Origin: Fasciolopsis buskii
Taxonomy: Eukaryota > Platyhelminthes > Trematoda > Plagiorchiida > Fasciolidae
NCBI GenBank assembly: GCA_008360955.1
Contig: LUCM01000550.1
Coordinates: forward strand, 62,203 to 126,202
Length of the DNA stretch: 64,000 nucleotides
Direction of reading: 5' to 3'
The first letter of the stretch is position 1; each line of letters starts with the position of its first letter. Shown here one piece after another: positions 13,957 through 27,004 of the stretch. The translations under genes were made by a program, and so were the position numbers. Under the pieces are notes generated by a model. That model saw nothing but the letters and a program-made list of their open reading frames with translations. It was not told the DNA's origin and did not search any database.

Positions 13957-13970
13957 CGTTGATCAGCTTG
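13957..13970 (+). repeat. Right copy of the 14-bp direct repeat
   Basis: CGTTGATCAGCTTG, identical to 13749-13762 on the other side of the fold-back element. Confidence 0.65.
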
Positions 13971-16900
13971 CTTTGAATTTTGGCAGCTACATCAAAATCG
14001 AAATATTCTCGTGCCCAAATTAGATCAACGGGACTGGTTCAATAAATAAGCTAGAGAGGAATGTATACGGGCTTCTAGCTTAACGAAGAGCAGGAGAGAA
14101 AGCATAGTGCACGGTGTGAGACACCAGATTTTATACGATGATCTTCTAGGAGAGAGGAGATTCCTTGCCAACGATACTACTTGAAATGTTGTCCACCTGG
14201 TGAGTAGTTACTCTGCGGCCTTGTTGTCATTCGAGTTAGCAAATCGAGTGATACTGATCAATACTTTTTCGGAGTAAAAGCACTTTTAATGGTGTTACAC
14301 TTTGTACCGACAATTGAAGTTATTAAATGGAATGAGAAGTCTGCTGGTTCCAGGGTGATATGTGGACAGCACAATTGTCAGGTTTCGTTATCACGGAGAT
14401 CTTTCCGATTATCAGATAAATATTAGTCATGTGACCCGGTGGAACAAAAACGGATGTCTCTGCATTGTTCAAAGGCATAGATGATGCATCGTTGGCGCCA
14501 TTGAGCCTGTTTTTGTGGGATTCGGCGTCCCGTGGTCGATCTAATAACCGATAGAAAGACAGGACTTCAGAATCCAGGCAGAGATGCGTAGAGTGATACC
14601 GATGTCAAATCAACATTCGTCTTCGCAGCTGTTTAGTGGTAAGCAATGAATATTCGTCCTCGTGTTTGAGGACGGTTTCGAGTGGACAGCAATGTTTCGT
14701 CGAAAATCAAATGATTCTATCCTGTGCTTAAAAGGGATGGATATGTCTTGATCTTCGACACTCGTAAACCAGCTGCGCGAAAATATGCACCTGTAATTTC
14801 CCGATTTACAACTGACCAATATGTTCCTGATACCCAGTGTTGGAAAGTATTCTCAGTACCGTATTCCGCTTAGTCTGTTTGCATACAGTTGAACAAACTC
14901 ACAAAACAAACTGGTCATATTTTCAAAAATATTCACGTGTTTTTGGACAAAACTGACTGCGGTTTGAGTGCAAACAATTATTCTAGCTGCAAATAAAGAC
15001 TGGATAAAGAAGTTCTCAAATGGAAGGGAATTCAAGCCATGTAGTGTCATGGACAAGACCGCGTCTATAGTTGTTCTGTTGGGTGATCATGTGTGACAGC
15101 CAATCAGCTAATGGAAAGTTCTAGAGCGATTCACGCGGAAGAAATATGATTTTTAGTTTATGACATAGCAACTGGTTTGCTCTGCCTGGTAGTCTTTATA
15201 CGACGCTGTCGATTCGCTTCAGTTGCATTCGGCTTGATTCCTTGATCACGTGCACCTGCGGGATTATTTGCCCGGTAGAACTCAAATAAAACCAAAAGGT
15301 GTGATTTTAAAAAAATCATCCATACCTGTAACTGGACTGATACAGTAGGAGGACGTTGACATTCTTCGTCGAGTCAACGTTGTTACGGGGTCAGTTTTCC
15401 TCAAAGAATCCCAAATATCTTTGTTTATAATCGAAGGAATATGGGTTTCTGTATCGGCAATACCGGATTCCAGCCAGCTAAGGGGCTTCCCTATTTTTTT
15501 CCAGGACGTTTATCCTATTCGGCTTGAATCTCATCTATACGACTTTCCGACATGCTTAACAAAACGTAATGTTTGCGCAATACCATTTAGGCGTTCCAGG
15601 AACTTGCGTCGATCTGGCTTAATGCACAACTTCCAACTTATTTCGGTTCGGTTAGGAACAAATAAATTCATAACAACGATGCAAAACGTTGTCCTGGCTT
15701 CACCGAACAACTACATTCAAATATGCACTACATATATACAAATTTTTAGGTTGATGCATGATGAAAAGAAGTTCTGAGAATGAAAAGGCAATCGAAACGT
15801 CGGTAGAATTATGCTCTCAAATGATAATTCTTTGTTGAAAACGGTGACACGTACTTTGGAATTCAACAAACAGACCACGAACATCTCATGCCCAAGTTCC
15901 GTCGACGGAGGAAGATAAATCGGCGGGGTTCAACGTGAAAGTCAAATCTTACGAGATTTGCGTGAACCCAGACCAAGTGGGCAATTAACTTGCTATGCAA
16001 AAATCGGAGAACATGAAATATGAATTTCGATAACGAAACGTGAAACAATACCAACATGGTTTTCTCTGATGTGAGCCAGACTTAAGTTCAAGCAAACGGC
16101 AAATGTACGAAAATACATTTACTCCCTAGTAGGGCACAAACTTCATGCTTGTATGTCAAAATTTTCATGCAAACGCTGTATGATGCAAATGCCAGGTTGG
16201 TTTTTGGGTTAGTTCACCACAGTAATTGGAGCACAATTCAAAGCGTCGTAGCACTAGTCCGGACGAGTACTTATCAATCGGCACGTGCAACAGGAGGGAG
16301 AGGCATGCTAGGCGAATCAGCGGCTGGCTATGGCGCACGTGATTATCGTTCGTTGACTTGTGTCCGTGTGCACGTGTTTGATCAGCTGATGGCTGAACCA
16401 GGACTGACGTGTGTTCAATGTTCAAAAAGTTGGACGTGAATGAAAATGAATGGAATACCAAAAGATTGACTAGTTGTCCCATTTCGGAATAAGTTTACAT
16501 TGAATGGACACATGAAGATAACGGAGAAGAAAAAAAAAGAAATTTCTTTGTTTTAAATAGAAACTGTTGGCGCAGTGTTCGACAAAATCATTCCATCCCC
16601 GGGTGGAATTGATCAAATATTATTCCAACTAATTGACCAACTAAACAAGTCATTCAGCTTAATTACTGGTTTCTCAGATGATGTATGAAAGTTGTCAGCC
16701 TTAATACGTAGCCAAACTCGTGCTTGTCCTCCGGATTTTGAAGGACACCCCTAGACAATTGAAGTCGGTACTTACCGGTCAGCATTACTGGGCCAGTGTT
16801 AAGCGCAGATAGGGTAACGTCTGAATCTAAACTCAAAATCAGCGGTATTGCTGCACTCGAAAGACGGGTGTAAAAGCGGCAGCTTCCCCTGTCACCATGG

Positions 16901-19169
16901 TGTTTGTGTTAGTTCAGCTTTCCAAAATCTGTAAGAAACGTGTCCGTTTTGGTCCATGTCAGCATTTTACTATTCGCTAGAAAGATTTTACTGGATTTTC
17001 CCAACCATCTTTTATTAATTCTTAACCTTAACATTTACAAATTATTGACTTCACTTCTAATTTTATACAGCGGTCTCCTAGGAGAGAATCAGTCGACTTG
17101 CTGGATGTTTTAATTACAGCTGGCCATGCGCTACCATTTGCGGCGAGGTTCGCAGATCGAAAAATCCATTTGTTTCTCTAGTCGCCTACTCCGAAAACCG
17201 ATTGAAGACCCAAGCAATCAATGTTTGCTTTAAGAATGCTGACCACGGACTTCAGTCACCGAGGCAACATTTCCAGCATGAACGGGCTAATGAAAGTGGA
17301 CGCCTGTCAGTTAATTCCAAAGTTTCATCTTGTAATCATATTCAGTTAAAATGAAGAATCATCTAAGTTGTTATTAAGCCAAAATTATGGAGTAATTAAC
17401 TCAGCTAAATGACTAAACTGAGTTGCATCAACTAAGCTGCAGTTGCATCAGTCACTTAAAGACCAATGAAGGGAACGTGTACAGATGGATGAAATCATTA
17501 GTTTGAATGATAAAATCAGAATTGTAATAAAGTGTGACTGGTCACGTGATAACGTTCGAAGACATTGATCTATTAAATGCTTCAAAGTCCTTATCAATAG
17601 AAGGCGTCTGGTTATTGTATTGATTTTTATCAAATAACAAACAAAAGGGTTTTTTGATTGGAACAGACTACTAGAATTCTAGCACAATTCATAGGGCCAG
17701 TTCATTTCAGTATTCACATACTTACCGTTTTTTTAAGTGATTCACTAAAGTACAAAATAGAATACAGAACTGATGGCAACGCGATGGGTCCTGATCGATT
17801 CGTAGAGAAATCGCTTTGAAGACGGTGAAATTGTCAAACATTCACAGATGTGGATGTCGCGTAGTTGCGCATTTTGGTTGAGTAACTATTGATTCTTTGG
17901 GTACATCGTTAGAATTCCATTCGAAGTGACCTTGCAACTGAGCTGTTGGAGCACAGGCAATGTAAGTGTCTGTGATTGGGTCCAAGCGTAGGTTCGAATG
18001 CCTGCGACGTCGAGGAACTTTCACAGTTGGACCAATTCCCGAACAAAATTTTGTTCACCCATCCATATGCGAAACATACTATTGAGGAGAAGATAGAATG
18101 CGATTAAATCTGTTCCGTTTTTTTTGAACTGGAAGACAGTTTGAATGGTCAGCCTTTCTACTTGCGTTGAATTGAAATCCTCAAATGGAACAACTTGTGA
18201 ACCTATTCTTAACTCCTGTTATAATCAGTGCATGTATCATTGCACGTGATAATGATGACAGGACTGCTATTTATAAATCTAATTTCCCTCTCGAATATTA
18301 TGAACAGACAGGCATTCTGATTGTCCCGGAACAGACTACTCACTTTCTGTCTCAACTCAGTCGGATTATTTTGATTTCAGTAACTAATTATCTGTGCACA
18401 TTTTATGATTCTTCGTTTTAATCGATAACAGTTATTTACTAATGCTGGACTCGTCTGCCTGGAATTTTTTCCCCTATCAGTCAAATTAGGATCAACGAAC
18501 AGGTATGGTTTTGGGTGCGTGTTTTTGTGTATCTGTATGCGTTCTTTGATCGTCTGTCCATGTTTGTTTTAATATTGGACAACAAACACGAATCAGACAT
18601 TCGGTATGATTCATAATGACAAGCAGTTCACTTGCCTGAGTTGTTATCATGCACACGATCGCCTAATCCGGTCACATGTTCAGTCGTGGCCATTTGATCA
18701 CTTATGGAGTCAATATCACTGGACCCTCCCATGTCGACATGGAACCAACACTATGCAATGCTTTATGGGAATGAATAACAATTTCCCTCGAAATATCCAT
18801 TCTAAGAAAGAATCTGTCCCGGAAAAAGTAATTTTCACCGAAATACTAATAAATCACTGTTTCGAAAGGAGCAAAGTAAAAATCAGATGTACGTCTTAAT
18901 TTCGGTTGCATTTCTTTGCCTAGAACAAGCAGTCAAATGCGTCAATTGTTTACTTTCCCGTTGGACAATGCAATACGAAATGTAAACAAGTCCGACCGCG
19001 GCGCGTTTGCCAACTGATTCAAAGACGTTGCTTCGATTAGCAATAAAACAATTTACCCTTCAGGTCTTCTAAGCATCTGTTCAAGGAGACTGGTTTCTGG
19101 CCGGGAAATCAACAATTCAACGAACACTGTTGTTTGTCTATAAGAACGACACTTGAGCAGACTTGACCC
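13971..19169. other. No supported gene
   Basis: Apart from the tRNA-like remnant at 17.93 kb I see only chance open frames. A motif AATCGAAACGTCGG near 15.79 kb resembles the CGAAACGT motif of the fold-back element at 13.95 kb. Confidence 0.4.
17927..18010 (+). repeat. tRNA-like Pol III promoter remnant
   Basis: TTGCAACTGAGCTGTTGGAG resembles an A box, and 45 bases on, GTAGGTTCGAATGCCTGC forms a B box inside a five-pair T-arm (one wobble). The spacing suits a tRNA-derived SINE. No anticodon stem can be formed. Confidence 0.4.
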
Positions 19170-19310
19170 GATAATTCGGATCAACCGCTTAGTGGTTACA
19201 CGTGAATGGCCAAGGGTTCAAACCTTGGATGCGTATATCGACATGTACCACTGATGGGCTCTAATGAGAGCAAAACTCGAGTCTGGCGCTTCCCGAGTAC
19301 AAGATTGACC
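19170..19310 (+). mobile_element. tRNA-headed SINE with hammerhead-like fold (subfamily B)
   Basis: An A-box-like CCGCTTAGTGGTTACA at 19185-19200 is followed by a perfect T-arm: CCAAGG, seven-base loop GTTCAAA, CCTTGG (19210-19228). The ribozyme-like fold follows: CTGATGG at 19251, stem II GCTCT/AGAGC with loop AATG, AAAA in place of GAAA (19272-19275), stem III ACTC/GAGT without loop, and a GTC cleavage triplet ending at 19283. All helices are intact, but two invariant core bases are changed. Its loop, stem III and flanks differ from subfamily A and are closer to the published Sm-alpha ribozyme as I remember it. Confidence 0.7.
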
Positions 19311-19933
19311 GGAAAATTGGAACTATATGCGTTGTGTTTGGAGTTCAAAGAACAACCGATTAACGTCAAAATTCACGGAATCCCATTTTCTGCTGGATTG
19401 TCTCCGGTTTTCATTGGAAATGGGATTATGGCTTTGCTGAATGATTACGGTCGGGCGGTATTGTGGGAATATGTAAACCGCCCAGTGTGTTCATCCTCTA
19501 AGTGCATTTTCGTTGTTTTAAATGCGTTCCGATATATAAGCAAGCACTGCACACATCTAATCAGTGACTTGTCAATCGAAGATCTAAGGAAATATCGGCA
19601 CACAGAGGTCACTCTGGTAATGAGCAGCTTCAGCTCATAGTTCAAGATGTCATCCCCGGTTAATTTTGCCATCTATGGTTCAAAGAACAAAATGTCCAAC
19701 ACAAATCGACTGACACCAAGTCAGCAGGTGCAGATACAATCCAAAGGTCTGCGGTTTTATCGATTGGCATCACCTTGGATTTCCGACTCCGTTTTGTTAA
19801 AATAGTGCAAAAGAGGATTAGGGTTTACTCTGACGTACTTTATGAATGTGTTCAGTAGATGGGGCTCGACCCACAGGCGCCAGGGCCCATATCACGGGTG
19901 AGGTGCACACCGGCAACCGTAACGCGGTGTTGG

Positions 19934-19953
19934 TATATATATATATATATATA
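19934..19953. repeat. (TA)n microsatellite
   Basis: About ten TA units directly after GGTG. Confidence 0.9.
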
Positions 19954-20474
19954 GTATTATATGTTAAGGTGCAGAAACGAGCTGAGCGACAGCTCAAAGT
20001 GGCCAGGGTATCAGGGATTCCCCGACCCCCCATCGGCGTTTTTGGTGATAGGCGCTCAGTCTACTTGTCCACTCGCGTATTGTCCAAATTTTGAAAAAAT
20101 CTTGCCGGTTTAGATTATTCACATGTGTTGGTCATGTGTGCCAATTGGATAATCACGTGCTTCATTGGGCCTCAATCAACACGTTTGCTCATTATCTACG
20201 TGTAAGATTCCTGCCTATGGGGAAAATGGTGATCGAATTACCGATGAAGATCTAATCTATGTTAGAAAACAAATCGTATCCCCGGTCCGTGTTCGATATT
20301 TTACGGCCAAATTTCGAGCACACTGATGTAAGTGATTCCCGTGGATGTCGCATCAGGCGTATTTGTACTGTGTACTATTGTGATGTATTGTACTGTATAG
20401 TACAGTGTTTCATTGCGTCCAATGGTTCATTAATGCTGAGAGTCATATTTTATTGTCCTATGTTACGTAATACT

Positions 20475-20512
20475 GCATTGTATTGTGTTGTATTGTGTTG
20501 TATTGCATTGTA
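20475..20512. repeat. (TATTG)n-type microsatellite
   Basis: Repeating TTGTATTGTG units. Similar TGTACTG-rich DNA lies 100 bases upstream. Confidence 0.8.
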
Positions 20513-22948
20513 CTTTATGCTAATGATCGGCATAAAACTATGCGTACACAACTGTCATACTTTAATCAATCAAATGAAGAAACATTTGTATTCATCAACT
20601 TTTAAAAAAATGACCGTGGGAAGAAAATTTCATCGAGCGAATGATTTGAGCACTTGAGGTACATTGCACAAGAATTCTCTCTTTGCCAAGATGAATGTTG
20701 AATAACAGCCAGCAGAATTCCTAACGATACGGATTCCAGAGTGTATCGCACAAAGAGCGGACCATGTCTAAATATGAGAGTGGCACTTGAAGAGATCATC
20801 GTGCACAAAATGAGTGAGGTTCGAAGGCATTTTGTACGCAACCTGTTCACATGCGTATAACCGGTGATCACGTGGTTAAATGGATAATTCGTGGAGTGAT
20901 ATGAACAATAACTGATATTTGACAATCCTCAAGGAAGGATTTTAAAATCTTTTTTCCACTTAACCTGCACAATGAACGGGAAAATGATTATGAATGAATA
21001 GACAAATACGTTGGCAGACGAAATCGGCGAAGGTGCCCTGTTTCGCTTTGTGGTCTTGAAGGTTTCTGCTTTGAAAAGGCAACCCACGACGATTCTTTAC
21101 ACAGATGGACAAATGTGAAGACTACCTCGGGCAGGATAGAAGAAAGGAGGTAGCACTTAGGGTAAAATAATTTCCCGGAGCTGCGTATTCCTTTCCGTGC
21201 TCGTTATCCTTCATGTAAGTGTTCGCTTGAACCGGATCTATTATTCAGCCCGGTTTTTGAGTGATACGTTCTGGTAGCAAACGGAGCTTAGCGAAAGATA
21301 AAGGGGGAACATAGTTGCTTACGATACGAAATGTAACACGTTGCCAGATGGGATCGGAAGTCATCTGCATGAACAAACCAGTCGTCTTCATTGTGGAAAT
21401 AAGACTCTGACATTGCTGACAATTTGCTGTACTGGAAAACCGGTTCTATGGAAAATGGAAAAATACCGAGTGGGATCTCCACCTCTCAGTGGTGGACACC
21501 CGTTCTCAATCAAGCCTGCAAAGGCATGTATGACGCTTTCTTGTCTATCGTAATCATTTCTGTCCGTGGCAAACAAGACCGAAATGGAGATGTGCAATCT
21601 GGTACCATTGGGTAGACGAGTAGAAGTTATCTTTGATCACTGGAAGACTGACCATACTGCGGTGCTATATGTCAAATATACGATCCATGCTAAAACCGGT
21701 GTTTGTATCCGCTAACATAGTACCATGCCCCCATTAGGAAAGTTCAGCCGCGGTAAGCATATGATACTACATTTCCTTTAGTAAAAATTAGACCACAGTG
21801 GACCTCATAAGTATCATGAACTGAATTGCATTAGACTTTACAATCACTTTTGAGACATTAAAAAATATGGCGGCCGACAACCCAGACTTGCTGCATTTTT
21901 ACGTTTGATTTTAAATCAAACGAAAGACTGTTCTTATGGAATTGTTACCTTTTCCCATATCATTCAGAAATATTGGTTTTTTGTTCAAATTCGCATTCGT
22001 TAGTCGTCCCGAATATAAAAGTTTACAATTCGTATGCAAACCCTATCAAGCGACAATGCTCTTCTATCCCATAAGCCCTTAGTCATGGCTTGTCTAATTT
22101 ACATCGTGTCCGACAAATTCTAAAAACAACCCCGTTTCGTAAAATTAAATTTCGCACCAATGGTTTGATTTGCTTGGTGAGAGAAAGAAATATGAAAATT
22201 TAAAATTTGAATTCACGTATCCGTGTTCCAAATGAGATCAAGAACCGTTCACATTTCGATTCTAATTTCTGAAATCAAACCATCTAACTAAAACATACTT
22301 ACAAATCCTAATTGATACTTAGTGATAAATACTTCAGTAGCAGTTTGTCCAAGAAATACTGAGATAGACGACACCCGTGTTCCAGGGTAGCTTGGGCCAA
22401 TATTTACTCCTCATTAATTTCAACATTTGAGTCTTTTTCGGTGTGGCTTTAGGGCGTAGTTGGTTGAATCCAGGTAGTGCAACATTGTAATGTGCTGCAT
22501 TCCTACCTAGGCTCGAAACCCCAGGTGGAACCAAGCAATGCTTCAATTTGTATCAAATTTATCAATTTATTTGCATCACCTAACAGCGGTCTCCAATTCC
22601 CGGAAAGAATTGACGCTAGTTGCCCATGTCAACAAAAAATTTATTACATTTTTTTTAACTGTGTCTGCCACTTACATTCTTTTTTGAAAAGTTGGAGTCT
22701 GAAAAAAGATATGTTTTGATTTGGGACATTCCTTGTCGAGGTTGTTCTTATCGAGGGCGGAGTCGACAATCGGAATTGGCGACCTTCTATCTAACCTCAA
22801 GTCTCGTGGTTGAATGTCACATACACTAACTGACGAACCGTAACCGTAACCGTGTACTACTTGCAAATAGCTAGCGGAATAAATCTGTTTTTGTTATTTT
22901 TTTTAACCCATGCGTTCGTGTATACAAATCAATTTATTTCTCCGGACA

Positions 22949-23019
22949 GGGGGTGGGGTGGGTGTGATGGGTAGGGGAGGGGAGGGAAGAAACTTCGCAC
23001 CGTGTCCGGGGAGAGGGGG
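22949..23019 (+). repeat. G-rich tract, potential G-quadruplex
   Basis: At least seven G runs of three or more in 40 bases (GGGGGTGGGGTGGG, GGGTAGGGGAGGGGAGGG), then a second cluster GGGGAGAGGGGG. It satisfies the usual four-run quadruplex pattern several times over. It is isolated in AT-rich DNA with no gene nearby. Confidence 0.7.
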
Positions 23020-25477
23020 CTATTTAAAAAAGTATAGTAAATATAAACATGGATCAAATAGTACACGAACACTTAGGCGGAAATGTTTGTTCGGCATGGA
23101 TATTTTTTACTCTGTCTCAAAAAGCAGGTCAACAGTCAAATGTCACAGTAACTGGGCCCAGAATGATGTTTGGAAACGGATGTAGAACAGTTGCCTGGTA
23201 GTTCATCCGGTTCTTTTAGGGCAGTGTGTGTTTGTTTTTTTGATCACCTCGTCGATAGGGTAAATAAGACGAGAAGAAAATTCCAAACGAATCACAGGAA
23301 TGTGTTTGTCTTCGACGAATTATTGGGCTGGAAGAAGGCAGAGCATTATCTATGAGAATGGAATCCGGGGAACGATTTCTTGGAATCGACGAGAAACAGA
23401 GACAGCTTCGTGAATTTGTTTTACCAGATTAATGTGAAGCTTAACCACGCGCCCTGGAACTTGAATTTGAAAATGTAGAAATACTACCAACATATCGACC
23501 TGTATGAATTCACCTTCCACCTAACTAGGTATCCTGTCCTTAAAACAACTGTCTGGTTGAACGATTTCTTTGTTAGTGATAAACCTTTAATTTAGATCCA
23601 AAAAAAAACAATATTACCGGATATCTGGCTCCAGCCAATCGATAGATTCATATCTATGGGTGGGGTCATTTTTGATTGTCACCTGTTGGATTTTCACAGA
23701 TTTGAGTTTATACGTTAATTTTTGATAAAAAAAAAATAACATCAACTAATGCAAGAAATGTACTCAATCTGTTGCTGATGTCTATAACTTGGACAGTACA
23801 CAAAGTCTTTCCCTGGACTAGGATGAGTCATTCTGACTACATGGAATGAAAAATTAGCCTGGTAACTGAGGAACGGTGTAGACCGGTGACCAGAGTTGTT
23901 ACGATATTTGGTAAACATGTATAGTACGGAGTGTGTCCGGGATCAGAGCAAACGAAAATTCTCTAACAGTTGGTGAAACGCAATAGTTGTCCGCATATTA
24001 AAGGGGTGACATATGAATCAGTGCACTGGGACGTGTTAACTGACCAGTCATAGAAATGAGATGAGCATATAAACTGGTGTATCCATACCCCGAGAAGAAT
24101 ATATATGCATATACATATTTATATATATGAAAACCAAATAATCCTTACTGATCCTGACAGAGTGAATAAATACGAGCTTTTCGTTCCCAATGAATGCAAC
24201 TTTTTCAGGAGAAACAAACCAAAGGATTGACGCCCTTTTAATGGACACAGAAAGCTTTCAGTGAACAGTCGTCAGTCAATATGTCGTGTCAAACAATTAT
24301 CGATTGTCATTTTAGAGTTTCAAATTATCACTTTGGATCCACCAACACCCCCGCCCTTCTGAGTCAATTGATTTTGCTATCAAATGCTCGTATTATTGTA
24401 GACAGAATAATGAAATCAGCTGTGCAGGTGTTTCAATCAAATATGGTCATCAAAGTCTCGGAGAACTGGCAGCGTTGGAAAGAGTAAAACATGTAAAATT
24501 CTTTGAGAAATCTAATCATTATTCTTGACCAATTGTCATTTTGTCAAATTAGCAGATTTCACAATTTTTTGTCCGGTACAGATGATCAAGGATAGAATGG
24601 AACTTGGAAAAAGGTTAAAAGTAAACGAGAAAAAGTGGAGAAGCCAAATTTTGCGGGTTTTTTTACGCAAACTCCAACCACAAATCGTCTTTGTAAGGTT
24701 AGACCCTTTTGAGCCACATGTCTGCGCTAAAGCCTACCTGATGACAAATGAGTAATCTATTTTTTAGCTTCTAAAATCAACCTCGGAATGCCTAGTGGAC
24801 GCGTCGCCCAATTCATTGCTTTCCATTCCGAGTTTTTCTCGTCGGCTAGTAAAAAAGTAGTTCATCAGTAATTGCGTCATATTCATTACTAAGTTGAAAA
24901 TACACACTGAATAACACCGGTCAACGGCTAACGATCAATGAGTGGAACTATCGAGAGTTCATGGTGATTTTGCGTTCACTGACGACACGGAAATGATTGA
25001 TTTCGTATGGGCGGCATTCACAAAATCTATCGCTATTGGTGAGTTGGAATACTAATATATGTTTGATGGTACTTTTGCACATTGGAAGACAATATCCGAA
25101 GATTTCAGCGCTCGATGGCAAGGAACACACAGACGTTTATTTACACGTACGTATCTTTGCTCATTTGAACACCTCAACTGACGAGACAACTTTGTCAGTA
25201 GTTCAGTTAGCTAGGTGAAATTATATCTGACAAATAGCATTCGTGTTTCCATAGCGTTCAAAATTCGGAAGTCAGACTGTCCGGCTTTTCACTCGTGACA
25301 CCCGAACAAACTGTGATAGGTTCAGTCAAGATCGATTCCATATGACTTAACTGATTGTTGTCGGGTAACGCCGGTTGACAACATTATCCGAACAACTTCA
25401 GCTTGATAATTTAGATTAACCCGGATACAAAACGGACGGTAAACTAGTGACACACGCATCTTGCGAACTCCGATTCC

Positions 25478-25540
25478 GACTGTGGATGTGCACCACTGGC
25501 GACCCCAAATCAGAGTGAAACCGGAGTCAGGTACTTTCTA
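25478..25540 (+). mobile_element. Hammerhead-like fragment, subfamily B
   Basis: GGATGTGCACCACTGGCGA, then CCCCAAATCAGAGTGAAACC and GGAGTCAGGTACTTTC follow the same order as the copy at 19.2 kb, with GAAA (25517-25520) and a GTC triplet kept. The first core strand is CTGGCGA instead of CTGATGA, so one invariant base is lost and stem II is poor. No clear Pol III head is seen just upstream. Confidence 0.5.
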
Positions 25541-25606
25541 GTAGTGTACGGCTGACCAAGCAATGTTGGATTTGTGCGTGAGAAATGGAATCCGAAAGAC
25601 AGCTTG

Positions 25607-25682
25607 CCATGGGCGGCAGTGTCCAAGTGGATCAGGTCGTGGCGTTTGGATGTGAAAGTCGCAGGTTCAAATCCTCCCATGG
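25607..25682 (+). repeat. tRNA-like sequence, probably a SINE head or tRNA pseudogene
   Basis: A 76-base segment begins CCATGGG and ends CCCATGG, a perfect seven-pair acceptor-like stem. It contains TGTCCAAGTGG, an A-box match, and GCAGGTTCAAATCC, a B-box match in a T-arm with one mismatch. The D arm and anticodon arm do not fold properly and no anticodon can be read, so it is not a normal tRNA gene. It lies about 70 bases after the hammerhead fragment at 25.48 kb. Confidence 0.5.
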
Positions 25683-27004
25683 CCGGTCAACTTCCCCACT
25701 TGGAAGACCCATCCTGAAAAATGATGTACGTTGTTATTTCATTAACGAAAAAGGAAGTAAAAGATAAAAGAAATAGTAACAACCAATTGCATTTACTGCA
25801 ATTAACTAGCGGATTTCTCAAATTCTATATCCCAAACACTCCGTTCGTCACCGAGATTGCACGTTCACATGTCAATTTTTCTTCCTACTGATAGATCGAC
25901 CAAAATCGCCATAAATGAGTCCTTACAAGAATGACCCATCAGCGAGTACGACGTAGTTATTTCATTTAGATCAAACTGGCCGGTTACATGGATGTTTGTA
26001 TTCCAGCGGTGTAACACACCGAAGCATTTGAAAACACGGTTTGGATAGTACAAACTAAGCCTGGGAAGACTGGAAACAAACGGGTGACCTTAATTTATTG
26101 ACTTCGTGCATTTGTCTGCATGAAACAAAATACCATTTCTACAAACAGTTTGATTTGCATTCACTTAGCCCTGGTATAGTGACCTTCCTCGAATAAGCGG
26201 AACGGGAAATCTGTGGAAAATGTCGAATCACGATGCTGGCTGGCAAGTGAACTTCAACCCGTAGTCCATTGATTGTTTTCGAACAGCAGTGCAGAACGAA
26301 CTCAAATCGGGTTAGATATGGCCGAAATGCTTTGACTTTCCAGGCTGATATTAGATAAATATCCAACTGGAATACCTTGCCGGCGAAAAGCAAAAATCTG
26401 ACCGTTGGTTTTGTTAGAAAATCGATTAGTTTGAAATTGGTGCACAAAAGTGAACTACTGGAATGCCACTCTCACGTTTCGTCTTTCGAGTCGTCACTCT
26501 GCTCATCCACGTTGTTCCGCCTAATACGGAATACAAAGGAAAATGTTATTTCTAGTCTGGTATCCATGAGAAAACGCGTGAACAGTTTGGTTAAACTTTG
26601 CATTTCCAATGAATAGAATTTGGCGACTGTCTTTTTTTCTTCAGAAATTCAACGCATTCCGTGCTCTTTGTCCAACTCATCCAACAGTGAAAGAAAAAAT
26701 ATGTTCTGAGACGTCAAAACTCTGCGCTAGTATTGTCACTCCCATTTGTACGATTCAATTGCATTTGTTTTGCTTTGTTTGAAGCAGGTCCAATTATGCA
26801 TTAATCTGTTGAATTTGTACTGATCGGTGTGGATGTATCTCAATGACCGCTCCAGTTATTCACGAAAGAAGTGCGGTGAAATTGCACTGTTATCCACCCT
26901 AACGCCGGAAATGCATTTTCGTCTGATCTCTTGAAGACAAAGAAACGTTCCTCTAAGAGATCTCCGAACAACGACTAGAGTGATAAATTTGCCTATATCC
27001 CCCA
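25683..27004. other. No supported gene
   Basis: AT-rich DNA between repeat copies. Nothing recognisable. Confidence 0.4.

Larger units (their letters stand above)
19311..25477. other. No supported gene
   Basis: Holds microsatellites (19.93 and 20.48 kb), the G-rich tract at 22.95 kb and a TA-rich stretch near 24.1 kb. The 144-codon plus-strand frame at 19206-19640 begins inside the SINE and is not credible. Confidence 0.4.

Noticed and set aside
19206..19640. 144-codon plus-strand open frame
   Set aside because: Starts inside the tRNA-like head of a SINE, runs through the ribozyme fold and shows no domain.
25607..25682. Functional tRNA gene
   Set aside because: Terminal stem and B box are good, but the D arm and anticodon arm do not fold and no anticodon can be assigned.
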